Assembly (NCBI RefSeq): GCF_002205165.1
Contig: NZ_NIVS01000019.1
Coordinates: forward strand, 62,001-126,000
Source: Stenotrophomonas maltophilia
GTDB lineage: Bacteria; Pseudomonadota; Gammaproteobacteria; Xanthomonadales; Xanthomonadaceae
Length of the DNA: 64,000 bases
Direction of reading: 5' to 3'
Position 1 is the stretch's first letter. Each line of letters starts with the position of its first letter. The notes below the pieces were generated by a model. The model was not told the DNA's origin and ran no database searches. It saw only the letters and a program-made list of their open reading frames with translations. The position numbers and the translations under genes are program-made. Shown piece by piece: positions 52,123 through 60,624 of the stretch.

Positions 52123-52701
52123 TGCGTTGTGGAGCACGGCCTCGTTGCGCGCTGCCGTCCACGCGCGCAGCCCCATCACCGCCAGCCCGACGAAGACCAG
52201 ATACAGCACCGCGGTCACGTGCAGGGATTTGACCAGGTACATGCCCACATACACGACATCGACCAGGATCCACAGCCACCATGCCGCCGTATGCCGGCGC
52301 GCCTGCCACCACTGGGCGACCAGGCTCAGCGCGGCCAGCATCGCATCCAGCCACGGCAGCGCGGCGTTGGTGTAGACATGCATCGCGGCGCCAAGGGCGA
52401 GGCCGAACACCACGCCGATGCCCAGATCACGCCACAAGGCGACCCGCGCCAACGGCATGATCGCGACCCGGCCATCGTCCTGGACCTGGCCGCGCCAGCG
52501 CACCCAGCCGTAGACCAGGAAGCCACCGAACACGATCTGCAGCAGCGTGTCCGAGTACAGGCGCGCCTCGACGAACACCAGCGCGTAAAGCGCCACCGAG
52601 ATCAGCCCGACCGGCCAGGCAAGGGTCACCCGGCGCGTCATCAGCCACACGCCGAGCATGCTGACAATGGCGGCCGACCATTCCAGGATGGCCGGGTTCA
52701 T
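52105..52701 (-). CDS. pnuT: PnuC-family vitamin permease, probable thiamine transporter (PnuT)
   Basis: 198 residues with seven hydrophobic segments. The family substrate-site motif W-x2-W-x3-D is seen as WWLWILVD, within AWWLWILVDVVYVGMYLVKSLH. N-terminal LEWSAAIVSMLGVWLMTRR is typical of the Pnu family. PnuC carries nicotinamide riboside; PnuT relatives carry thiamine. Its start overlaps the stop of a TonB receptor controlled by a TPP riboswitch, which strongly favours thiamine. It would be the inner-membrane step of thiamine uptake. Confidence 0.85.
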   Translation of the reverse strand: MNPAILEWSAAIVSMLGVWLMTRRVTLAWPVGLISVALYALVFVEARLYSDTLLQIVFGGFLVYGWVRWRGQVQDDGRVAIMPLARVALWRDLGIGVVFGLALGAAMHVYTNAALPWLDAMLAALSLVAQWWQARRHTAAWWLWILVDVVYVGMYLVKSLHVTAVLYLVFVGLAVMGLRAWTAARNEAVLHNAAGRHG

Positions 52702-54875
52702 AGCGCAAACGTGACCGACAGCCGGGCCTGACGCGGCGCGCCCGGGAACAGGTAGTAGTCGCCCGAGCTGCTGCCGGTGTCACGCCAGTAGAAACGGTTG
52801 AACAGGTTGTCCACCGAGAGGTTCCAGGTCACCGGATGCTCACCCACGCGGTGTTTGAAGCGCAGCCCGGCGTCGAACACGCTGTAGGCCGGTGCGCTGA
52901 CGCGGCCGTCGGCGGTGGCCACGTTGGAGGAGGCATAGCGCCAGCCGCCGGTCAGCCCCAGGCCGGTCACGAACGGCAGCTGGTACTCCGCATGCACGGT
53001 CGCGCGCGTCTTCGGCACGTTGATCAGCTGGTGCCCCTCGTAATCGGGCGTGCCCGCATCGCGCGCGCGGGCCCGCAGGACGCTCGCACTGGCGGTCAGC
53101 GACAGGCGCGCGGTCAGCTGCCCCTGTGCGGTGAGTTCCAGCCCGGTGTGGGTCTGCTGCCCTTCTTCGACGAAGGTGTAGCCCGCGTCGCTGTCGTCCG
53201 GCCTGGCGTACTGGAACGGCTGCGAGGTGCGGAACAGCGCCGCACCCAGCGTCAGCGCATCGCTGGGCACGTACTTGATGCCCACTTCGGTCTGGCGCGA
53301 CAGCACGGACGGCAGGAACGCGCCGTCATTGGAGGTCCAGAACGGCGCCTCCTGGCCGAGTGAGATGCCCCGCACGTAGCTGACGTAAGCATTGACCTCA
53401 TCGGTCGCCTTCCAGACCAGCGCGGTCTGCGGCAGGAACCGCGACAGGCGGCTGTGCCTCTCGGGGTTGCCGCGCTTGTCGTAGGCGCGCTCGTCCAGAC
53501 GCACGAAGCGGCCGCCGGCCAGCCACTGCCAATCGCCGAAGCTCATCCGGTCCAGGGCGAACACCGCGGTCTGCGCGCTGTCCAGGCGACGCGCGGAGGG
53601 ACCCGGCATAAGCGGCGACGGCTCGAACTGCGGCACCTGTGCATCATGGATGTTGGCGGTGCCCACGTACTCGTTGACGTTGCGGCGCTTGTCCACGGTG
53701 CGTTCGAACCGGTCCGCACCCACGCTCAGCGCGTGGCCGATGCTACCAGTGGTGAAACTGCCGCGCAGCTCAGCGCGGAATTCCAGGTTGCGACGCGTAT
53801 CGTCCGGGCTGCGGTAATCGTAGATGTCGTAGTCGCCGTTCGGCGCGAAGTAGTTGCCTGGCACGCTGCCGTCCGCACAGCCGGCGGCGTAATAGCAGCC
53901 GTAGGCGAAGGCGACGTTGTCGTCGATCACCGAGCGGCTGTAGCTGGCAGACACGCGCGACTGCCAGTTCGGACTGAAATCGAAGGTATGCAGCGCGGTC
54001 AGGTTGGTGCTGTCGATGCCGACCGGCCGCTGCCAGGCCTGGTAGCCGAGCAGGTGCTTGCGGTCCACGCCGCGCGGCAGCCCGGTGGCGCCCAGCAGCT
54101 GATAGCCCGACGCCGAGCGCTGCGCGCTGGTCTGGTAGTTGGCGTCCACTTCGAGCTTGCCACGCTCGCCGATCAGCCAATCGGTGGCCAACGAGTAGAA
54201 GTTGCGGCGGCCATCGGCATGGTCGATGTAGGAATCGCTGCCTTCCCAGGCCGCATTGAAGCGCACCCCGAAACGGGGCGACAGCCAATGGCCGAGATCC
54301 ACCGCGGTGTAGCGCGAGCCTTCCGAATCCGTGCCGAGGGTGACGTTGCGGACCTCGGCCGGGCGCTTGCCCACGTAGTTGATGATGCCGCCCGGTGCCA
54401 TGACGCCGGCGGCGAGGCCGGCCTCGCCCTTGAGGATCTCCACCGCCTGGATGTTCTCCAGCGCCAGGCGCTGTTCGCCGGTGATGGCCAGCCCGTTGAA
54501 GCGGTAGCCGGTGCCGGTGTCCAGCGCGAAGCCGCGGATCGCGATGTTCTGGTAGTAGCCGACCGGCGCGTAGCTGTCGCCCAGCGAGGCATCGTTGCTG
54601 GCCAGCTCGGACAGCGTGCGCACCTGGCGGCTGTCCAGCAGATCGCGATCGAGCACGTTCACCGAGGCCGGCGTGCTCTTCCAGTCACCGGCACCGAAGC
54701 TGCCGGTCTGCGTGGATGCAGCTGCCGGCTGATGCGCCTGCACGCGCACGGCGGCCAGTTCCGTCGGCGAGCGCTCGGGCGCCTCGGCGAGTTCATTGGC
54801 ATGAAGGGGCAGCGCGGCGCAGAGGGCGGCGGACAACAACGTAGGGCGGAAGCAGCGGTTCATTCGATTCGTCAT
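52698..54875 (-). CDS. TonB-dependent receptor for thiamine, TPP-riboswitch controlled
   Basis: 725 residues from ATG 54875 (54863 possible). Signal peptide MNRCFRPTLLSAALCAALPLHA. The plug includes SVNVLDRDLLDSRQVRTLSEL, NIAIRGFALDTGTGYRFNGL and QAVEILKGEAGLAAGVMAPGGIINYVGKRP; the barrel ends RLSVTFAL. The FhuE/FpvA-like plug would suggest a siderophore, but the TPP riboswitch in its leader and the coupled PnuT-like permease point to thiamine or a thiamine ester as ligand. An in-frame ATG at 54944 would lie at the riboswitch border and is rejected. Confidence 0.88.
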   Translation of the reverse strand: MTNRMNRCFRPTLLSAALCAALPLHANELAEAPERSPTELAAVRVQAHQPAAASTQTGSFGAGDWKSTPASVNVLDRDLLDSRQVRTLSELASNDASLGDSYAPVGYYQNIAIRGFALDTGTGYRFNGLAITGEQRLALENIQAVEILKGEAGLAAGVMAPGGIINYVGKRPAEVRNVTLGTDSEGSRYTAVDLGHWLSPRFGVRFNAAWEGSDSYIDHADGRRNFYSLATDWLIGERGKLEVDANYQTSAQRSASGYQLLGATGLPRGVDRKHLLGYQAWQRPVGIDSTNLTALHTFDFSPNWQSRVSASYSRSVIDDNVAFAYGCYYAAGCADGSVPGNYFAPNGDYDIYDYRSPDDTRRNLEFRAELRGSFTTGSIGHALSVGADRFERTVDKRRNVNEYVGTANIHDAQVPQFEPSPLMPGPSARRLDSAQTAVFALDRMSFGDWQWLAGGRFVRLDERAYDKRGNPERHSRLSRFLPQTALVWKATDEVNAYVSYVRGISLGQEAPFWTSNDGAFLPSVLSRQTEVGIKYVPSDALTLGAALFRTSQPFQYARPDDSDAGYTFVEEGQQTHTGLELTAQGQLTARLSLTASASVLRARARDAGTPDYEGHQLINVPKTRATVHAEYQLPFVTGLGLTGGWRYASSNVATADGRVSAPAYSVFDAGLRFKHRVGEHPVTWNLSVDNLFNRFYWRDTGSSSGDYYLFPGAPRQARLSVTFAL

Positions 54876-54945
54876 CAGCTGGGGGAGACGAAGCGAAGGC
54901 GCGCACGCGCACCGACCCATCACGGCGGTATGCCTGCTGCTCAAA

Positions 54946-55018
54946 GCTCCCTACGCCGGTGCAAACCGGATCAGGTTCCAAGGGACTCTCTCAGCCTGGT
55001 TTCGCCAGGCACCCCCGC
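54946..55018 (-). promoter_or_regulatory. TPP (THI-box) riboswitch
   Basis: Reading leftward, the leader contains GGGGGTGCCTGGC, then GGCTGAGAGAGTCCC, then GAACCTGATCCGGTTTGCAC, then CCGGCGTAGGGAGC. These are the conserved P2/P3 (CTGAGA) and P4/P5 (ACCTGATCCGG...CGTAGGGA) elements of the TPP riboswitch in the right order and spacing. It lies ~70 nt before the TonB receptor start and should switch the receptor-pnuT operon off when TPP is high. Confidence 0.95.
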
Positions 55019-55065
55019 TTCTGTGACTATTTCACTACAAACCGTACGGATTTGCGAGCCTGCCC

Positions 55066-56202
55066 TCAGGCGGCCGCGTGCAGCGCCTTCAGCAGGCTCT
55101 GCCCCGCCGCGGTGCTGAACCAGTCAGCATGCCCCAGCAGGAAGGTGTGGTAGGCCACGTCGGCATTGGCAGGCGAGCGTGTCACACCCTCGAAGTACTC
55201 CACTTCCGACAGCGCGAAATCGAGCTGCACGATGGGCAGCAGATCGGCCAGCAGATGGACGCGCTCGGCCGATAGCGGCACGATCTCGCGGTAGCCGGCC
55301 AGCAGCGCCAGCGCGATATCCGCGCGCACCGCCTCCGCGCCGCGCTCCAGCGCCAGCCAGGCGATGGCGTTGCGTTCGATCGCGGTCGCAAGATCGAACA
55401 GGGCGCTGGTCGGTGAGGCCAGCCCGAGATCCAGCACGGTGTCGACCACGGTAGCGCTGCCCTGCTGGCGCCAGAGCAGATTGGAGACATGCCAGTCGTT
55501 GTGCGCCCACAGGCGCGGTTCGGCCTGCAGGCGCGCGGCCAGTCCAGCATGCCATGGCAGCACCGCCCGCCGCAGATCGCCCTGCCAGTCCTGCCGTTCA
55601 AGATAGGCGGCCAAGCCGGGGCGAGCCGCGAGATCGGCCTGGATGGCGGCGACCGGATCGGCGGCACGCAGCAGGTCATCGCGCGCGACCAGCAGATGGG
55701 TGCTGCGCTGGGGGGCGTCGTAACGCGCCGATGCCAGATGCAGTGTTGCCAGCATCCGCCCGGCTTCGCGCGCCTGCGCGGTATCGGTCAGCAGCGTCCA
55801 GGACGGTGCGTCGCGATACAGATCCTGACCACGGCCCACGCTGTGCAGCTCGTAGGTCCAGCCCTCGTGCTCGACCGCCGTGGCGCCATCGCGGTCATCC
55901 AGCACGTCGACCACGGGCACGCCGTGATCGGCCAAGTGCCGGATGAAGCGATGTTCCTCGGCCAAGGTGGCCGCCGTCCGGACACTGCCATGGTGGCGTT
56001 TGACGAACACCCGCTCTCCGCCACTTTCAACGATGGCCGCGGCGGACAGTGGCCGCGGGCTGTGCCACAGCAGCCGGCAGGCGCCGGCCAGCGGCGCGAA
56101 GCGCTCGCCGAGCCAGGTGATCTCGCGGTCGCTGATGGCGGGCCAGTCGGCGGCCACCTCATCGTTGTTGAGGCCTTGGACGCGGTGGGTGCTGTTGCTC
56201 AT
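55066..56202 (-). CDS. Aminoglycoside phosphotransferase (APH)-fold kinase
   Basis: 378 residues from ATG 56202. Kinase-like fold with an N-lobe Lys (GGERVFVKRHHGS), Brenner-type catalytic loop LWAHNDWHVSNLLW (His-x-Asp...Asn) and a metal-binding Asp in VVDTVLDLGLASPTSALFDLA. The family phosphorylates small hydroxyl compounds such as choline, homoserine and thiamine. It lies directly upstream of the riboswitch-controlled thiamine uptake operon on the same strand, so a thiamine kinase role is attractive, but it is not itself downstream of the riboswitch. Confidence 0.8.
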   Translation of the reverse strand: MSNSTHRVQGLNNDEVAADWPAISDREITWLGERFAPLAGACRLLWHSPRPLSAAAIVESGGERVFVKRHHGSVRTAATLAEEHRFIRHLADHGVPVVDVLDDRDGATAVEHEGWTYELHSVGRGQDLYRDAPSWTLLTDTAQAREAGRMLATLHLASARYDAPQRSTHLLVARDDLLRAADPVAAIQADLAARPGLAAYLERQDWQGDLRRAVLPWHAGLAARLQAEPRLWAHNDWHVSNLLWRQQGSATVVDTVLDLGLASPTSALFDLATAIERNAIAWLALERGAEAVRADIALALLAGYREIVPLSAERVHLLADLLPIVQLDFALSEVEYFEGVTRSPANADVAYHTFLLGHADWFSTAAGQSLLKALHAAA

Positions 56203-56306
56203 GGTAGGACGGGATCGATGACGGCGAAAAGGCACGCTGTCACCAGACAGTGGGCGCGGCGAGGATACCAAGCCTCGCCCTGCCAAGGGGGAACAGATGC
56301 GTCCCC

Positions 56307-58505
56307 TCAGGGAGTGCCGTTGCCTTGCTTCGCAGCGGCAGACTTGGCCGGCAGCAGCCGCGGCTGCTCCGCATACCAGTCACGGGCACCGGCGAGGTGC
56401 CACTTGCGCTGCTCGCCCTGCAGCTCGATGCCGGCGCCCAGCACGCCCCAGCGCAGGTAGAGATCGCCCCGGCGCTTGCCATGGCTCAGGTCCAACCTTG
56501 CCTGCAGGGACAACCGCTCGTTCTCGGCCTGCAGGTCCTCCACGATCAGCTCGCCGCTGCGCCAGCGCAGCTGGCCACTGGCCTGTACCTCGCCGGAGTC
56601 GAGCATCCCGAGCACCCAGCGCGGGTACTCGCTGCGCTGCGCGAACACGCCAAGCAACGGCCCGGCATCGCGCAGGCGCAGGTCGGCCAGCCCATCCACC
56701 TGGAATGGCGCCGCCGCATCGATGTGACCACTGCGGATCGCCACCTTGCCCCACCAGCGTCCGTCACTCTTTTCATCGCCGACGTGGATATTGCGCAGCT
56801 CCACCGTGGTGCCGCCCAGATCGAACTGGCGGCTGTCGAAATCCGCACGCTGCAGGCGCGCCTGCAGCTGCGCATCGCCGCGCATCGCGATGCCTGCCAC
56901 GCTCAAGCGGGCGCCGCTGCCACGCAGATCGGCGCTGCCCTTGCCCACCCGGCCGGAGGCATCCAGCGAGACATCTCCACTGAGCAGGCCGGTACCGCCA
57001 AGCAGGCGCACGTTGTCGTTGCCGAGGTAGCGGTTGTAGGCGGTCAGGTCCGGCACCCGCGCATCGGTGAAGCGCAGCTGGGCGCGCATGCCGTCACTCA
57101 ACTGCTTCAGGCGCGCATCACCACGCAGGCTCAGCGCCAGTTGCCGCCCATCGAACAACACCGCCTTGGGTGCGTTGGTCGGCGCGGCCTGGAAGCGGGG
57201 AATCTGCACCTTCAGTTCCGCCTGCGCGGGTGTTCCTTCGACAATCCGGCCCTGTGCGTGGGCATCGCCACGCATCCGAACCCCTGCGACCTCCGCCACG
57301 GCCGCCACCTGCGGGATGTCCACGGTACTGCCGGGTGCGAGTTCGCCGTCGGCGATGATGACGTCTGCCTTGAGCAGGCCACCCCCATCAAGATGGAACC
57401 AGGGCTTTTTCACGAACAGATCGCTGATCCAGTTCAGCGACTGGAACTGCCATGCGCCCTGGACGTTGCCGGACAAGCGCGGCAGCAGCTCGGCCGGCGC
57501 CTGGAACGGAATCTTCCGGCCGGTGATGCGGAGATCGGCGTCGAGTTCACTGCCCGTCTCCGGATCGCGCGGCAGCCGCGCCTGCACGCGCATGTCCTGC
57601 GCTACGTCCAGCTGCAGCGACAGCAGGCCGCGGTCGTCGGCATGCACGCCGGCATGCAGCGGCAAGCGCCAGACCAGCCGGCTGCCCGGTCGCAGTGCGC
57701 CCTCCTCCAGCGTCACATCCGCAGTGAGGCGGGCGTTGGACACCGCACTGCCGACCTTCACGTGCGGGCCGCCGGTATCGATGCGCAACCCCTGGCTGCG
57801 GGCGTCGATCTGCAGCTGCGCCCAGGTGATGCCCAGTTTCTGCAGCCCCGGCGCGTCGTCACGATAGTGCCGCGGGAAATGGAAGCGCGCAGCGATATGC
57901 GCATCGTCCAGCACATTGACACCGTCAAAACTGACCTGCGCGTCATCGAAGCCTGCCGTGGAATCGAACAGCTCCGACGGCCCGCCTTTGAGCTGTTTGA
58001 GGAAGCCGACCGTGCCGTGGCCCTGCCCCACGATCAGCAGCTTGCCGAAGCGCCCACTGCGGATCGTGTCGCTGTGGATCGCATCGAAGCGCAGGGTCCA
58101 GCCCCGGTCGCCGCGCGGCGGCGGCGGAATGGCGTTCTCGACCCGCTCGACCTCCGCTTCCACCCCGGTCGCGTCGATACGCGGGATGCGCACTTCCTTG
58201 CGCAACAACGCCGGCAGGTCGATCCATGCACTGGCCCGATCGGCACGGAACACATACTGGGTCCGATTGGCCTGGCCGCGCATGCGGATGTTCCAGACCA
58301 CCGCCTGGCCGGGCATCAAGGTCACCGCCGGGCCGGTCTGCATCGTGAATTTTTCAGGTTTGCGGTTGGTCACCGCATCGAACAGCGGCGTATTGAGGAA
58401 TACGTTGCCCGCCAGCAGGTACAGCGCATACAGCGCCAGCAGCGAGAGCAACGCCACGCGCCACGGCCGGGGCCAGCGCCGGACGCGCTCGGGAATCAGG
58501 GGCAT
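56307..58505 (-). CDS. AsmA/YhdP-like single-span membrane protein
   Basis: 732 residues from ATG 58505. One N-terminal TM helix (residues ~17-38, WRVALLSLLALYALYLLAG), then ~680 residues of continuous beta-rich sequence outside the cytoplasm. It has repeated elements such as LTADVTLEEGALRPGS, ADLRITGRKIPF, LLSGDVSLDASGRVGKGSADLRG and ASGQLRWRSGELIVEDLQAENERLSL. That layered strand repeat and the anchor are typical of AsmA-like proteins that bridge the envelope and move lipids. Family assignment is by style; no exact motif is diagnostic. Confidence 0.68.
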   Translation of the reverse strand: MPLIPERVRRWPRPWRVALLSLLALYALYLLAGNVFLNTPLFDAVTNRKPEKFTMQTGPAVTLMPGQAVVWNIRMRGQANRTQYVFRADRASAWIDLPALLRKEVRIPRIDATGVEAEVERVENAIPPPPRGDRGWTLRFDAIHSDTIRSGRFGKLLIVGQGHGTVGFLKQLKGGPSELFDSTAGFDDAQVSFDGVNVLDDAHIAARFHFPRHYRDDAPGLQKLGITWAQLQIDARSQGLRIDTGGPHVKVGSAVSNARLTADVTLEEGALRPGSRLVWRLPLHAGVHADDRGLLSLQLDVAQDMRVQARLPRDPETGSELDADLRITGRKIPFQAPAELLPRLSGNVQGAWQFQSLNWISDLFVKKPWFHLDGGGLLKADVIIADGELAPGSTVDIPQVAAVAEVAGVRMRGDAHAQGRIVEGTPAQAELKVQIPRFQAAPTNAPKAVLFDGRQLALSLRGDARLKQLSDGMRAQLRFTDARVPDLTAYNRYLGNDNVRLLGGTGLLSGDVSLDASGRVGKGSADLRGSGARLSVAGIAMRGDAQLQARLQRADFDSRQFDLGGTTVELRNIHVGDEKSDGRWWGKVAIRSGHIDAAAPFQVDGLADLRLRDAGPLLGVFAQRSEYPRWVLGMLDSGEVQASGQLRWRSGELIVEDLQAENERLSLQARLDLSHGKRRGDLYLRWGVLGAGIELQGEQRKWHLAGARDWYAEQPRLLPAKSAAAKQGNGTP

Positions 58506-58577
58506 GTGGATCCGCAACAGGAAGCAGGATGACGACCCACTATCGGCAACGCGCAGCCGTCACCGCGTGAAGGCGTG

Positions 58578-58967
58578 CTACGGCAGCTTCGCGATCACCT
58601 TGATCTCCACGTCGAATCCATACAGCCAGGTCACGCCGATGCCGGTGAGCGTGGGATACGGCGCCTGGCCCCAGTAATCGGGCATGATCGCCCAGACGCG
58701 CTCGAAGATCTGCTCGGGGTTGACCAGGAACACGGTGACGTCGACCACGTCCTCGAACGTGCAGCCCGCCGCGCCAAGCACGGCATTGAGGTTCTCGAAC
58801 GCACGCCGCACCTGGGCATCGGGGTCGGGTTCGGGCGAGCCATCCTCGCGGCTGCCGACCTGCCCGGACACGAACAGGAAGCCATTGGAGCGTACCGCCG
58901 GCGAATAGCGGTTGCGCTCGTACAGGGCCTGGCGGCCCGGTGGGAAAACGACGTCACGTGTTGCCAT
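58578..58967 (-). CDS. RidA/YjgF-family protein
   Basis: 129 residues. Core blocks YSPAVRSNGFLFVSGQVGSRE, RRAFENLNAVLGAAGCTFEDVVDVTVFLV and TLTGIGVTWLYGFDVEIKVIAKL are the trimeric RidA fold. The usual catalytic Arg near the C-terminus (R-x-A-V-x-V) is replaced by the W-L-Y-G-F-D region, so it may not be a classical enamine deaminase. Divergent from a LysR regulator with a perfect operator palindrome between them. Confidence 0.85.
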   Translation of the reverse strand: MATRDVVFPPGRQALYERNRYSPAVRSNGFLFVSGQVGSREDGSPEPDPDAQVRRAFENLNAVLGAAGCTFEDVVDVTVFLVNPEQIFERVWAIMPDYWGQAPYPTLTGIGVTWLYGFDVEIKVIAKLP

Positions 58968-59063
58968 GAACCACCTCTGCCTTGGGCCGATGCCGGCCCA
59001 TCAAGAATGAAAGGCGACGGTAGACCGGTAGGGGCGCCGGATAAACGCGGTCGGCTGCTCAAT

Positions 59064-59086
59064 ATTGTTTGTAGAATCCAAACAAT
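59064..59086. promoter_or_regulatory. Palindromic LysR operator between ridA-like and lysR genes
   Basis: ATTGTTTG (59064-59071) and CAAACAAT (59079-59086) form a perfect 8-bp inverted repeat with a 7-bp spacer, containing a T-N11-A core. It is AT-rich in GC-rich DNA and lies 21 bp before the LysR start codon. Likely site for the LysR protein controlling itself and the RidA gene. Confidence 0.72.
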
Positions 59087-59107
59087 CACACTCCCCGTGG
59101 AAAGCAG

Positions 59108-60025
59108 ATGGACCGGTTCGATGCGATGCACGCCTTTGCCCGGGTCGTGGAAACGGGCAGCTTCACCAAGGCGGCCGAGACACTGCACATGAGCCGCACC
59201 ACGGTCACGCAACTGGTGCAGCAACTGGAAGCGCGGCTGCGGGTGCGCCTGCTGAACCGCACCACCCGGCAGGTGAATGTCACCGCCGATGGCGCGGCCT
59301 ATTACGCGCGGGTGATCCGGCTGCTGGCCGACATCGACGACGCTGAAACCAGCCTGTCGACCGCAGCGGCGGCTCCTCGCGGGCGCCTGCGGGTGGACGT
59401 GCCCGCCCCATTCGCGCGGCTGGTGCTGGTGCCGGCCCTGCCCAAATTTCTTGCCCGATATCCGGAGATCCAGCTCGATCTGGGCGTCAGCGATCGCCAC
59501 GTGGACCTGATCGATGAAAACGTGGACTGCGTGATCCGGGGTGGACGGATCACGGATCAATCGCTGGTCGCGCGCCATATCGGCGATCTGCCAGCCGGCA
59601 TCCACGCCTCGCCCACCTATCTGCAGCAGGCGGGCATCCCCGCGCATCCGCGGGACCTGGAGCGGGCCCCGCATCGCGTGGTCGGCTACCTGCGCTCGCG
59701 CGGTGGTACGGTTCTGCCTTACACCCTCCAGCGCGGCGACGAACAGGTCATCGTGAAGGGACACCACCTGCTCGCGCTCGATGATGGCAATGCGTATCTC
59801 GCCGCGGGCGTGGCGGGCCTGGGCGCGCTGTGGCTCCCCGACTACATGGCCGCCCCGCATGTGGCCGCGGGCGAGCTGGTCCGGCTGTTCCCTGAGTGGC
59901 GCATCGAGGTGATGCCGCTGCACCTGGCGTTCCCCCCGAACAGGCATGTCAGTGCCAAGCTGCGGGTGTTCATCGACTGGGTCGCGACGCTGGTGGAGCA
60001 GCGCATGCCGCGCATGCGTCCGTAA
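59108..60025 (+). CDS. LysR-family transcriptional regulator
   Basis: 305 residues. N-terminal HTH FARVVETGSFTKAAETLHMSRTTVTQLVQQLEARLRVRLLNRTTR; effector domain from about residue 88 (GRLRVDVPAPFARLVLVPALPKFLARYPEIQLDLGVSDR). This is the CrgA/YafC-like group with D-L-I-D-E-N-V-D-C-V-I-R-x-G. Divergent from the RidA-family gene, its probable target. Ligand unknown. Confidence 0.9.
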   Translation: MDRFDAMHAFARVVETGSFTKAAETLHMSRTTVTQLVQQLEARLRVRLLNRTTRQVNVTADGAAYYARVIRLLADIDDAETSLSTAAAAPRGRLRVDVPAPFARLVLVPALPKFLARYPEIQLDLGVSDRHVDLIDENVDCVIRGGRITDQSLVARHIGDLPAGIHASPTYLQQAGIPAHPRDLERAPHRVVGYLRSRGGTVLPYTLQRGDEQVIVKGHHLLALDDGNAYLAAGVAGLGALWLPDYMAAPHVAAGELVRLFPEWRIEVMPLHLAFPPNRHVSAKLRVFIDWVATLVEQRMPRMRP

Positions 60026-60061
60026 GCGCGGGCGGCTAACGGCACTCGCCGCGCCCCCCTG

Positions 60062-60439
60062 CTATCGGTCACGCGTTGGCGTCCGTGGTTCCTGCGCGAC
60101 CGCACGATCACCCGGCGTCTTCTTCAGCGGTGCGATGACCAGTGTGTCGCCCCTGCAGACATTCACATCGCGGTAGACCACCCGTCGACCGTTTCGGAAC
60201 GCGACACGAAGATCGAACCGGCAGCCTTCGTCGGCGAGGCGGACGGTAGTGCCGGCGCCCCCACCTGGCAGGGCCTCGATCGACCGCGGAACGAAGGCCT
60301 CGGTCCCCGCAGGCGCGATCTCCAGGGCCACGACGCTGTCATGGGCCCGGTTGAGCAGGCCGAGGTAGCGTGCCTCCGCGCCGTGCGCGGCACCGGCGAG
60401 CATCAGCGAAACGGTCAGGAAGAAGCGGATCAACGTCAT
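60062..60439 (-). CDS. Small secreted hypothetical protein
   Basis: 125 residues, GGAG before ATG 60439, signal peptide ending near AAHGAEA. The mature part resembles a beta-sandwich: YLGLLNRAHDSVVALEIAPAG, TVRLADEGCRFDLRVAFRNGRRVVYRDVNVCRGDTLVIAP, with two Cys that could form a disulfide. No named family recognised. Divergent from the sensor kinase gene by 185 bp. Confidence 0.65.
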   Translation of the reverse strand: MTLIRFFLTVSLMLAGAAHGAEARYLGLLNRAHDSVVALEIAPAGTEAFVPRSIEALPGGGAGTTVRLADEGCRFDLRVAFRNGRRVVYRDVNVCRGDTLVIAPLKKTPGDRAVAQEPRTPTRDR

Positions 60440-60624
60440 GGCAGCGTCTCCAGGCGGGTGATGGACTCCTGCATGACACGCTCGCGCGCTCTGGCCGCCA
60501 ACCGATTCGGGACGAATCGTCGCCACGACCAGGCCAATCGTAATGGGCCGTCATGGCGCTTCCCGTGCGCACGTCCGCCTGCCTAAGATGACCTCCGCCA
60601 GAAACGCCTGGCCCGGAACCCACC

